Notes under the pieces: model-generated
Told to the model about the DNA's origin: nothing
The model's input: only the letters and a program-made list of their open reading frames with translations
The model's database searches: none
Assembly: GCA_902803675.1 (NCBI GenBank)
Contig: CADCQZ010000217.1
Location: 1-6,302, forward strand
Length of the DNA: 6,302 bases
Direction: 5' to 3'
DNA from: an uncultured Eubacteriales bacterium
Lineage (GTDB): Bacteria > Bacillota_A > Clostridia > Christensenellales > Aristaeellaceae
Shown: in pieces, positions 1 through 6,245 of the stretch
How the letters are laid out: each line of letters begins with the position of its first letter
Numbering within the stretch: position 1 is the stretch's first letter
Made by a program: the position numbers and the translations under genes

Positions 1-119
1 CGGCCTGTTTTCGCGCGTGTTTTTTAGCGCGACGCGTCGTTTGTCGGGAAAATGACGCATTTTTCGTCCTCTGTCACGGGATGTGCGCTTATTTACGCGC
101 GGATGATACATTTCGTCGC

Positions 120-147
120 GTGACTTTTTGTGTTTTTTCTGTATCCT
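120..147 (+). promoter_or_regulatory. Candidate promoter for the Ig-like surface protein gene
   Basis: GTGACT at 120-125 matches four of six bases of the TTGACA -35 consensus. After a 16-bp spacer, TATCCT at 142-147 matches four of six of TATAAT. The spacer is T-rich. The -10 overlaps the left arm of a perfect inverted repeat (141-161). The next gene starts at 228, which would give a leader of roughly 70 nt. Neither hexamer is strong, and an alternative pairing (TTGTGT 128-133 with TATCAG 151-156, 17-bp spacer) is about as good, so the exact start of transcription is uncertain. The same -10 hexamer, TATCCT, occurs in the better promoter at 3140-3168. Confidence 0.35.
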
Positions 148-161
148 TTTTATCAGGATAC
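141..161. repeat. Perfect 7-bp inverted repeat overlapping the candidate -10
   Basis: GTATCCT at 141-147 and AGGATAC at 155-161 are exact reverse complements around a 7-nt loop. No T-run follows on the plus strand, so this does not look like a terminator for an upstream plus-strand gene. Its overlap with the candidate -10 element suggests an operator for a dimeric regulator, or a hairpin at the start of the transcript. Which of these, if either, cannot be told from one copy. Confidence 0.4.
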
Positions 162-210
162 CGTCCCGGAGGCTGATCTGAAGCGGAGTGGGCGGGATCG
201 AAAAAAAGAA

Positions 211-218
211 AAAAGGAG
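211..218 (+). promoter_or_regulatory. Shine-Dalgarno site that decides the start of the Ig-like protein
   Basis: AAAAGGAG lies only 3 nt before the ATG at 222 but 9 nt before the in-frame ATG at 228. The longer spacing is the normal one, so translation should begin at 228 with MKKRL, which also gives a classic signal-peptide n-region. Confidence 0.7.
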
Positions 219-227
219 CGCATGTCT

Positions 228-1562
228 ATGAAAAAACGTTTGGTCTGTCTTCTTCTCATCGCCCTCACGGTGATGGTGTGCACCGCCGCGATGGCGGCCG
301 GCACTTATTCCGTGGGCACAAAACAGGAACGGCTCGTGAACAACGTGTCCCGCAATGAGAGCGCGCCTGAATCCATCTATTATGTCGACTGGATCGACAA
401 TCCCACGAAGATCAAAGCCACGGCCGTGAACAGCCGGGTGAGCCTTTCCTGGGATCCCGTCACGGCGATCGATCTGTATTCGATCTATGAGAAGATCGGC
501 GGTACCTGGAAATACAAGGAGGTCACCGCGACGGCTTCCGTCAGCTTCACGGCTTCCGACGGCACGCATGAGTACGGCGTATCCAGCGTCTGGCGCGCGG
601 ATAACGGTGATTTTTATGAGAGCGAATACGTCAGGACCGTCACGATCGCCGTGCTGGACGGTGAGGACGATCCCCGGTCCGGCGACGTGATACAGGAGAT
701 CCGTTTCTCCGGGTATTCCGACAAGACCGTCAGCGTCACGGCCTATGAGAACACCTTCCTGCGCATCAAGACCGATTCGCTGACCTGGTTCGTCGGCGGC
801 AGCAACGGCGCCGTGGTGATGCCCGACAAGGTCAGCAGCGTTTATTACACTTCCCTGGGCAACAACATCGTTATCAAAGCGTCCAAGTATCTGTCAGGCA
901 GCACCGGCACCATCCTTGTGGCGACCTATGACTACAGCCTCAGGACTGTCGACGGCAAGACCTGCTATGCCGTCGGGGAGAACAGGGCCTACCTGACCAT
1001 CAAACTCACCCGCGGCGAGGGCAGGGATCCCGCCGGCGGCACCCAGGTCAAGCTGAACAAGTCCGCGGCCACCCTGACCCGCACGGCTTCGAAGCTCAAG
1101 CCCACCCTGAAGCTGAGCGCCACCGTGACAAGTGAGGACGGCGATGATGTCGCTGTCACCTGGAAGAGCAGCAACGTTAAGATCGCCAAGGTGGACAAGA
1201 ACGGCAAGGTGACCGCCCTCAAGCCCGGCAAGGTGACCATCACCTGCACGGCGAAGGACGGCAGCGGCGCTTCGGCCTCCTGCGAGATCACCGTCAAGGA
1301 CAAGCAGGTCTCAAAGATCACCCTCAACAAGACCAAAGCCACCCTCAGGAAGGGTGCCACTCTCCAGCTTTCGGTCAAGAAGGTGGCTCCCTCCACCGCG
1401 GTCAACCAGAAGGTGAAGTGGTCCACCAGCGACAAGTCGGTCGCCACCGTGAGCAAGACCGGCAAAGTGACGGCCAAGGCTCCCGGCACCTGCGTGATCA
1501 CCTGCACGGCGCAGGACGGCAGCGGCAAAACCGTGAAGGTGAAGATCACGGTCAAAAAGTGA
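228..1562 (+). CDS. Secreted protein with FnIII-like region and two Big_2 Ig-like domains
   Basis: This gene encodes a 444-residue exported protein, probably acting at or outside the cell surface. Numbering is from the ATG at 228, chosen over the ATG at 222 because of ribosome-site spacing. Residues 1-23 form a Sec signal peptide: a KKR n-region, a leucine-rich core, and a likely signal peptidase I cut after AMA. Residues about 58-142 resemble a fibronectin type III domain (VSLSWDPV, then HEYGVSSVW). Residues 150-262 are probably beta-rich but unrecognised. Two tandem bacterial Ig-like domains of the Big_2 type follow at about 275-356 and 362-444, each with the hallmark pattern VxWxSSxxxxAxVxxxGKVTAxxPGxxxITCTAxDGSG. 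The protein ends right after the second domain: no LPXTG motif, transmembrane anchor or SLH domain is visible. The Ig-like domains are very lysine-rich, while the region before them is more acidic, so they may bind anionic cell-wall polymers (inference). Big_2 domains are adhesion or spacer modules, so no substrate can be assigned. A strong hairpin follows the stop codon. Confidence 0.9.
   Translation: MKKRLVCLLLIALTVMVCTAAMAAGTYSVGTKQERLVNNVSRNESAPESIYYVDWIDNPTKIKATAVNSRVSLSWDPVTAIDLYSIYEKIGGTWKYKEVTATASVSFTASDGTHEYGVSSVWRADNGDFYESEYVRTVTIAVLDGEDDPRSGDVIQEIRFSGYSDKTVSVTAYENTFLRIKTDSLTWFVGGSNGAVVMPDKVSSVYYTSLGNNIVIKASKYLSGSTGTILVATYDYSLRTVDGKTCYAVGENRAYLTIKLTRGEGRDPAGGTQVKLNKSAATLTRTASKLKPTLKLSATVTSEDGDDVAVTWKSSNVKIAKVDKNGKVTALKPGKVTITCTAKDGSGASASCEITVKDKQVSKITLNKTKATLRKGATLQLSVKKVAPSTAVNQKVKWSTSDKSVATVSKTGKVTAKAPGTCVITCTAQDGSGKTVKVKITVKK
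1239..1526 (+). repeat. Tandem Big_2 domain duplication visible at DNA level
   Basis: The 30-nt segment at 1239-1268 recurs at 1497-1526 with a single mismatch (258-nt, 86-codon offset). It encodes ITCTAxDGSG near the end of each Ig-like domain. The rest of the two domains matches at protein level but is more diverged in DNA, so this is an old duplication with one well-conserved block, or a block homogenised by recombination. Confidence 0.75.
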
Positions 1563-1602
1563 CCGGCGCCTGATCGGTAAAGCGTATCCCGATACAAATA
1601 AG

Positions 1603-1635
1603 GCGGGCAGCGGCATGGGCCGCTGTCCGCTGTTT
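1603..1635 (+). terminator. Rho-independent terminator, probably bidirectional
   Basis: A 12-bp GC-rich stem pairs 1603-1614 with 1619-1630. It contains one G-U wobble (1607 with 1626) and closes on a 4-nt loop (ATGG). TGTTTATAT follows on the plus strand, about 70 nt after the stop codon of the Ig-like gene. On the minus strand the same stem is followed by CCTTATTTGTAT, so it can also stop transcription of the convergent flippase gene, whose stop codon is at 1662. The T-tracts are broken rather than pure, so efficiency may be moderate. It is the only strong hairpin in this convergent gap. Confidence 0.8.
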
Positions 1636-1661
1636 ATATGCGCGGGAGGTTTCGGAAGCTC

Positions 1662-3041
1662 TTACTCGTGCTTCACCCGGCTCCGCAGCTTATCCATCAG
1701 CGCCTTCAGGTCCTCCCTTGGGAACACCAGCGCGAAATCGGCGATGAACTGCGCGGCGCACACGATCAGGGCGATGTAGAGCCTGGTGGGCAGGAAATGG
1801 ATGGCGGCGCAGGCCGCGGCGAAGATCAGCCCGGTCTTCACGTAATCCTTCACCGGCATGGGCAGGCATCTCATATACCGCATGTAGATGATCAGCTTGA
1901 AGAAATTCATGTAGATGATCTGGGTGCAGAACCCGATCACCACGAAATACTGATCCTCCCTGAACAGGAACATGGTCAGGTACATGATCATCACGCTGGT
2001 CCAGTTCACGAAGGAGTCGATCTTCTCGTTGCCCGTCATGGGCAGGAAGCTGTAGGTGGGCCCGAAGGTGATCATGCTCAGGAACACGAAGGATGTCACC
2101 CGCACCAGCCAGGCGTAGGGCATCAGCTTGGGATTGAATACCTTCAGCACCAGCTCCGGCCGCATCACCAGCATCGTGAACATGGGCATCATCACGCACA
2201 TCTGGATCCGCGTGATCTGGGCGTACACCCTGGCCAGGCCCTTTTTGTCGCCGGCCGCGTACTTCTTGGCAAACTCGGGCTGATACAGTTTCGATGTGGG
2301 GCCCGAGATGAAATTGATGAACTTCCTCACGATCAGCACGATGCTGATCAGCGCGGTCTGGAACGCCCCGCCGAACAGGTACTGCACGATCACGGAGGTC
2401 TGCATGATGATGGTGTGGGCGATCTCGGAGGTCTGGAAGATCACGTATTTTGGCAGCGTGTCATTGTCCGGCGCCTTCGTGAGGGCGGGGAAGGCCTTCT
2501 TTCCCGCGGCGATCTTATAGAAGGCCAGCGCGGCGATGAACTGCAGGCCGTAGATCACATACAGCACCCATATCTGCTTCACGCCGGTGAAGGCAAAGAT
2601 CAGGATAGCGATGATCACGAAGGACCTGCCCACGCAGTACTCGCCGATCAGCGCGGGCCTGAACCGGCCGAAGCTCATCATCCTGGAGCTGAAGTCCATG
2701 GCGCACAGGCAGGAAAAACCCACCCCGAAGGCGCACAGGCTCATCACGTCCCCGGTGAACAGGCTCACCGCGACGCCGACCGCGCACAGGGGCAGGGCGT
2801 ACCACAGGTAGTATTTGCGCCTGAAGGGGCCGATGTCCTTCCCCTGGGGGATATAGTAGTTGTTGAACTTGACGATGCCTGAAAACAGCAGGGAGTAGAT
2901 CCCGTCGGCGATGGAGATGAAGAAGGCGTAGGTGCCGTAGGTCTCCACGCTCCACATCCGGGATATCAGCGCCTGGGAGCCGATCTCCAGCACGGCCCCG
3001 AAGCTCTTCACGATCAGGCTGAACAGTACCAGGATGCTCAT
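1662..3041 (-). CDS. MOP-superfamily polysaccharide flippase (Wzx-like)
   Basis: This gene encodes a 459-residue polytopic inner-membrane protein of the oligosaccharide/polysaccharide exporter group (Polysacc_synt / MATE-like fold). Relatives move lipid-linked sugar units across the membrane for capsule, exopolysaccharide or wall polymers. About 12 to 14 hydrophobic segments can be read, near residues 1-20, 36-56, 78-95, 98-116, 138-155, 157-177, 199-222, 224-246, 280-294, 307-329, 344-360, 365-387, 401-418 and 420-440. Family-like traits are an early SRMWSVETYGTYAFF stretch after the first helix and a basic loop at about 247-278 (TSKLYQPEFAKKYAAGDKKG) between the two halves. The length is normal for the family. 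The start is supported by AGAGGA at 3047-3052, five nt upstream. It converges on the Ig-like gene and lies 158 bp after the zinc-ribbon gene, with its own promoter in the gap. No glycosyltransferase, polymerase or ligase neighbour is present, so the substrate is unknown. A role in spore or wall polymer export is possible but unproven. Confidence 0.85.
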   Translation of the reverse strand: MSILVLFSLIVKSFGAVLEIGSQALISRMWSVETYGTYAFFISIADGIYSLLFSGIVKFNNYYIPQGKDIGPFRRKYYLWYALPLCAVGVAVSLFTGDVMSLCAFGVGFSCLCAMDFSSRMMSFGRFRPALIGEYCVGRSFVIIAILIFAFTGVKQIWVLYVIYGLQFIAALAFYKIAAGKKAFPALTKAPDNDTLPKYVIFQTSEIAHTIIMQTSVIVQYLFGGAFQTALISIVLIVRKFINFISGPTSKLYQPEFAKKYAAGDKKGLARVYAQITRIQMCVMMPMFTMLVMRPELVLKVFNPKLMPYAWLVRVTSFVFLSMITFGPTYSFLPMTGNEKIDSFVNWTSVMIMYLTMFLFREDQYFVVIGFCTQIIYMNFFKLIIYMRYMRCLPMPVKDYVKTGLIFAAACAAIHFLPTRLYIALIVCAAQFIADFALVFPREDLKALMDKLRSRVKHE

Positions 3042-3046
3042 GTATG

Positions 3047-3052
3047 TCCTCT
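3047..3052 (-). promoter_or_regulatory. Shine-Dalgarno site of the flippase gene
   Basis: Read on the minus strand, AGAGGA ends five nt before the ATG at 3041. This fits the chosen start, where the first membrane helix begins almost at residue 1. Confidence 0.7.
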
Positions 3053-3139
3053 TTGGAAAGGGCCGATCCCTCAGCCCGTAAATCGCGGCGGACTCTTCCC
3101 GCCGGGCGCGCGCCGCGCCGTCCGCGGTGTCCGGTGTTA

Positions 3140-3168
3140 AGGATATATCATGCCGCCCGCGGAGTCAA
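3140..3168 (-). promoter_or_regulatory. Sigma-70/sigma-A type promoter for the flippase gene
   Basis: On the minus strand TTGACT (3168-3163) matches five of six bases of the -35 consensus. It is followed after exactly 17 bp by TATCCT (3145-3140), which matches four of six of the -10 consensus and sits in an AT-rich stretch (GATATATCCTTAA). A shifted -10 (TATATC, 15-bp spacer) is possible. Transcription would begin near 3133, giving a leader of about 90 nt before the flippase start. The leader is very GC-rich and can form a 6-bp hairpin (3087-3092 with 3098-3103). The promoter implies that the flippase can be transcribed independently of the upstream zinc-ribbon gene. Confidence 0.6.
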
Positions 3169-3175
3169 TATCTTT

Positions 3176-3194
3176 AAGAGCCGCTTTCGCTCTT
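3176..3194 (-). terminator. Weak candidate hairpin after the zinc-ribbon gene
   Basis: On the minus strand AAGAGC (3194-3189) and GCTCTT (3181-3176) form a 6-bp stem just downstream of the TAG at 3200-3202. A competing small stem, CGCT CAAG AGCG, overlaps it. What follows is AAAGATATTG, not a T-run, so this is a poor intrinsic terminator. It may only slow or partly stop transcription before the flippase promoter. Confidence 0.25.
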
Positions 3195-3199
3195 GAGCG

Positions 3200-4627
3200 C
3201 TATCGAACTTTTCGACCCTCGGGATCGATCAAGTCTTCTTCCGGCCCGATCTCGATGACCCCGTCTTCTTTGTTGAAGACGAAGCGCAGCCCCTCCTGCG
3301 TCAGGTCCACCATCCCGGGAGTATGCCCCGGCAGCAGGCACCCCGCCATTTCCCTGCCGCCGAGCAGTCCGCTCTCTGTGTGATCCACATAGGGCGCGCC
3401 GCACCTGGGGCAGCGGAAGGGATAGTTCACGCTGTACTTTTTTCCGTTCCACATGAACAGCCCGTATCTGACGACCTCGACGGGGAGCTTGCCGACCGCC
3501 GTCAGGAATATCAGGTCGTCCCCGTCCTCGGAATACATCACATGCGAGATCGCGGGTCTCCGCGGGCACGCGGTGAAGGTGAAGGACTTTAGGCACTCCG
3601 GGCACCAGCCCACCAGTATTTTTGTCTCCGGAGCGGGCTCGCCGCGGTATACCAGCCCTTTCACTTCGGGCAGTGATCCCTTATACAGGCGGGCGAGGAA
3701 GCTGTCCCGCCCGCTTCCGGAGATGTAGGCCTCCATGCGGATCTGCGGCATCCACGGATCGGGAACTTCGTCGGCCGCGGGGGCGATATAGCCGCTGAGC
3801 GTCAGGACATTGGCGACGTATGGCTCTTTCACGTGCCCGATCCCGGCGCGCAGGTGGAGATACTGTCCCTTGTTCGGCCGATCGGCACCGGGCCCGATCT
3901 CGTATTCGCGCACAGTCTCGCCGCCCTCGATGACGCGCACGGTGAGGGTGTCCTCCGTGATCGGGATCACCGTGTCCCGGGACCAGGGCGCGGTCTCCAC
4001 CAGGGACCGGGCGGTGATCGCCTTCGTGACGGGGATCACGTCCGCCCCGTTGAACAGGATCGGCGCAAATTCATGCCGGTACTCCTTCCCGTCGGGGGTG
4101 AAGAACGTGTCCGCGCACTTTGGGCACACTTTCCTTTCGCGGCCCGGGAGGCCGATGGTCTTCATCACGTCGGTCAGGGTCATCTTTCCGCAGATCCCGC
4201 AGGGCTCCGGCGGAACTTTGCGCGCGTTGTAGTGCAGCTTGTATTCCGGCGTTGTTCTTAAGGCATGTTCGGTGCGGATGTTCCGCTCCTCCACGGCGGC
4301 GGCGCAGTCGCCGCACAGCGCGAATGTTTTGTTTTTCCCGTCGTATCCTGTCAGCACTTTCCACCGCGTCCCGGTGCTTTCGTCCAGGGGCTTCATGCAC
4401 ATGCGGCACAGCCCCTGCTCGGATACCGCGCGGTAGCATCCGGAGCAGTACCTTTTTCCCGCCCACAGGTACAGCGGGCCCTCCCGGCCGCACTGCGCGC
4501 AGAACGCCCCGGGCTTTTTCGCCTTATAGCACTTTTCGCAGATCTTCTGCCCCGCCCACAGATAGGTGAACTTCCCGTCCAGATCCTTCCCGCACAGGGC
4601 GCACTTTTGTTTTGGCATGCCGCTCAT
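3200..4627 (-). CDS. Multi-zinc-ribbon (LIM-like CxxC) protein of unknown function
   Basis: This gene encodes a 475-residue soluble, probably cytoplasmic protein with no signal peptide or membrane helix. I do not recognise a named family. Its striking feature is ten CxxC knuckles: C9/C12, C30/C33, C43/C46, C61/C64, C74/C77, C105/C108, C143/C146, C168/C171, C342/C345 and C406/C409. They pair naturally into five four-cysteine zinc sites, four in the first 171 residues and a fifth whose halves lie about 60 residues apart. The first two modules are tandem repeats sharing YLWAG, three residues, CxxCYxA (residues 22-36 and 53-67). The segment between residues 185 and 335 is probably beta-rich and has no motif I know. 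The ATG at 4627 has a modest AAAGG seven nt upstream; a second in-frame ATG at 4618 lacks any better site. The gene begins 23 bp after the amidohydrolase stop, so the two are probably co-transcribed. Zinc ribbons of this kind usually bind nucleic acid or protein partners, but a zinc-storage or scaffold role is equally open. Confidence 0.8.
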   Translation of the reverse strand: MSGMPKQKCALCGKDLDGKFTYLWAGQKICEKCYKAKKPGAFCAQCGREGPLYLWAGKRYCSGCYRAVSEQGLCRMCMKPLDESTGTRWKVLTGYDGKNKTFALCGDCAAAVEERNIRTEHALRTTPEYKLHYNARKVPPEPCGICGKMTLTDVMKTIGLPGRERKVCPKCADTFFTPDGKEYRHEFAPILFNGADVIPVTKAITARSLVETAPWSRDTVIPITEDTLTVRVIEGGETVREYEIGPGADRPNKGQYLHLRAGIGHVKEPYVANVLTLSGYIAPAADEVPDPWMPQIRMEAYISGSGRDSFLARLYKGSLPEVKGLVYRGEPAPETKILVGWCPECLKSFTFTACPRRPAISHVMYSEDGDDLIFLTAVGKLPVEVVRYGLFMWNGKKYSVNYPFRCPRCGAPYVDHTESGLLGGREMAGCLLPGHTPGMVDLTQEGLRFVFNKEDGVIEIGPEEDLIDPEGRKVR

Positions 4628-4650
4628 GCCGCCGCCTTTCTCATCCTTCG

Positions 4651-6222
4651 TCAGTACGCTTTGCTGCGGCTCGTCAGGCCCTCCAGCATGGCCCGGATCA
4701 CCGGGCGCCTCGCGCTGCGATAGTCCTGCCCGCCCAGGATCAGCTTTTCCGCCTTCAGGCCCGCGATCACTTCTTTGGGTACTTCATACGGGTCGGCGGA
4801 CAGGATCACCATGTCCGCGATCTTGCCTTCCTCCAGGCTGCCCCGCTCCTTATCGTCAAAGGTGGCCCGGCAGCCGTTGATGGTGCACATCCTCAGGGCG
4901 TCTTTGATATCCACGGCCTCGTCCCGGTCGGGGTTGTTCACGGCCCGGTCCATCCACGTGATGGGGTCGGGCGTGGTGCACGGCGCGTCGCTCCCGAAGG
5001 ATACGCAGATCCCGTTCTCCATAAAGGTGCGGATCGGGTTGAGCCTCGCGCACCTTTCCTTGCCCATGATGCTCTCCAGATACGCGTCCGGCTCCTGCTT
5101 CCAGTTGATGAAGGCGCTCTGCACGGGCATCTGGATGCCGTACTCGGCGCAGATGCGGATGCCCTCCTCGGTGGGCAGGCAGTCGTGGATGATGCCGTGC
5201 CGGTGGTCCTTCCTGGGACAGTCGTCCAGGGCGGCCTTGAGCGCGCGGGCGGCCTGGTCGAAGGCCCGGTCGCCGATGGCGTGCATCTCGATCTGCAGCC
5301 CCGCCCGGTTGGCCTCCTTGCAGAAAGCGGTCACCTTCTCGTCGCTGTAATACAGTACGCCCGTGCCGCCCTCCTCGTCACAGTAGGGCTCCAGCATGGC
5401 CGCGTCGTGGGATCCGAAACACCCGTCCAGGGCGCTCTCAAAGCACCCGCCGATGCGGGGCAGCTTTCTTTTCAGGGCAGCCTTCACGTTCATCGGCTGG
5501 GGGAACACCCTCAATTGGAACCCGTTGGTGAGGGACCGGGCGAAGGCCTTTTCCAGCGTGATGTCCAGGTCCATGGGGAAGCCCACGCCGCTCACCGTGT
5601 GCACCATGCCGATGCCCTTTGAGGCCATGAAGTCCACGGCGTCCATCATGTTGCCGAACAGCTCCGGCAGGGACAGCGACCCGGATATGTAGTCCGAGAA
5701 CTTGAAGAACGCCTCCTGGTTCATCTCGCCCGTGTCCGGGTGATAGCCCCGCAGGTCCTTCACCTTATCATTCATTTTTTTCAGCAGTTTGCTGTTCACG
5801 ATGCAGGCGTGCCCGTCGTATTTCACCACCATGATCTCCTTGTCCGGGCACACCTCGTCCAGCTCCTCCCGGCTGATGAGCCGCCCTTCCCTCACGGACC
5901 AGGGGGAGGCTCCGAAGCAGATCAGGGTGTTCCCCTTCGACCGCTTCACGAAATCCCTCACCATGTCCATGATCTGCGCGTTGCTCTCCGCGTCCATCAC
6001 GTTGAGCCCCGCCCGGAAGGTGGAGAAGGACGCGAAATGCTGGTGCGTGTCCACGAAGGCCGGGATCAGGGCGCGGCTCCCCAGGTCCACCTTTTCCGCT
6101 CCGGCGTATTCCGCCGGCAGCACGTCGCCCACGAACACGATGCGCCCCTTGTCCTCCACCAGGTATCGGCGCACGGCGTTGTTCCCGTTCACGGTCAGGA
6201 TCTTTCCCTCATAGCATTTCAT
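4651..6222 (-). CDS. Amidohydrolase family 3 (YtcJ-like) metal-dependent hydrolase
   Basis: This gene encodes a 523-residue cytoplasmic hydrolase of the amidohydrolase superfamily (Amidohydro_3, YtcJ-like), expected to cut a C-N bond in an amide-type substrate using one or two metal ions. Numbering is from the ATG at 6222. Visible family traits are the N-terminal beta-sandwich strand and the metal motif HQH (60-62) in IPAFVDTHQHF. Then come DGHACIVNS (136-144), DGCFGSHDAAMLEPY (266-280), MHAIGDRAFD (313-322), HGIIHDC (342-348) and GSDAP (411-415, with catalytic-type D412). The C-terminal RGSLEEGKIADMVIL returns to the beta-sandwich. Length is normal for the family. The reading frame extends up to 6240, but AAAGGAG at 6231-6237 lies inside that extension and is 8 nt from 6222, so the shorter form is preferred. 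Characterised relatives act on varied N-substituted amides and hydantoin-like compounds; the substrate here cannot be told. Glu262 replaces an expected Lys (see findings). The zinc-ribbon gene follows after 23 bp. Confidence 0.9.
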   Translation of the reverse strand: MKCYEGKILTVNGNNAVRRYLVEDKGRIVFVGDVLPAEYAGAEKVDLGSRALIPAFVDTHQHFASFSTFRAGLNVMDAESNAQIMDMVRDFVKRSKGNTLICFGASPWSVREGRLISREELDEVCPDKEIMVVKYDGHACIVNSKLLKKMNDKVKDLRGYHPDTGEMNQEAFFKFSDYISGSLSLPELFGNMMDAVDFMASKGIGMVHTVSGVGFPMDLDITLEKAFARSLTNGFQLRVFPQPMNVKAALKRKLPRIGGCFESALDGCFGSHDAAMLEPYCDEEGGTGVLYYSDEKVTAFCKEANRAGLQIEMHAIGDRAFDQAARALKAALDDCPRKDHRHGIIHDCLPTEEGIRICAEYGIQMPVQSAFINWKQEPDAYLESIMGKERCARLNPIRTFMENGICVSFGSDAPCTTPDPITWMDRAVNNPDRDEAVDIKDALRMCTINGCRATFDDKERGSLEEGKIADMVILSADPYEVPKEVIAGLKAEKLILGGQDYRSARRPVIRAMLEGLTSRSKAY

Positions 6223-6230
6223 GGTCATGG

Positions 6231-6237
6231 CTCCTTT
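6231..6237 (-). promoter_or_regulatory. Shine-Dalgarno site that decides the amidohydrolase start
   Basis: AAAGGAG on the minus strand is 2 nt from the ATG at 6228 and 8 nt from the ATG at 6222. The ATG at 6240 lies upstream of it and has no ribosome site of its own in view. This supports initiation at 6222 with MKCYEGKILTV, the usual beginning of YtcJ-like proteins. Confidence 0.7.
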
Positions 6238-6245
6238 CATTATGA

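Noticed and set aside
1..227. A small gene or RNA in the upstream region, for example minus-strand frames covering 89-304 or 153-569.
   Set aside because: Those frames run antisense into the signal-peptide and FnIII coding region and lack ribosome sites. No tRNA-like or riboswitch-like fold could be recognised by eye.
228..300. Possible lipoprotein signal because a Cys lies near the end of the hydrophobic core (VMVC).
   Set aside because: The residues before the Cys do not fit the lipobox pattern L-[AS]-[GA]-C, whereas an AMA signal peptidase I site follows five residues later.
1584..1595. GTATC-CC-GATAC inverted repeat in the convergent gap.
   Set aside because: The 2-nt loop is too tight for a stable RNA hairpin, and the strong 12-bp stem next to it explains termination.
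989..1597. A 202-codon minus-strand open frame opposite the Big_2 domains.
   Set aside because: The hydrophobic-looking translation is a by-product of antisense reading of Thr/Lys/Val-rich Ig-like repeats. The frame runs through the terminator hairpin region and has no independent support.
1638..2882. A 414-codon open frame on the plus strand, opposite the flippase gene.
   Set aside because: Its translation is dominated by His, Asp, Gly, Glu and Gln, which is the usual shadow of a GC-rich membrane-protein gene. It has no domain, and the minus-strand frame gives a coherent polytopic membrane protein with a ribosome site and promoter.
4612..5622. A 336-codon plus-strand open frame opposite the amidohydrolase gene.
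   Set aside because: It is antisense to clear amidohydrolase catalytic motifs, and its composition (Val, Ala, His, Gly, Asp) is shadow-like. It has no ribosome site of note and no recognisable domain.
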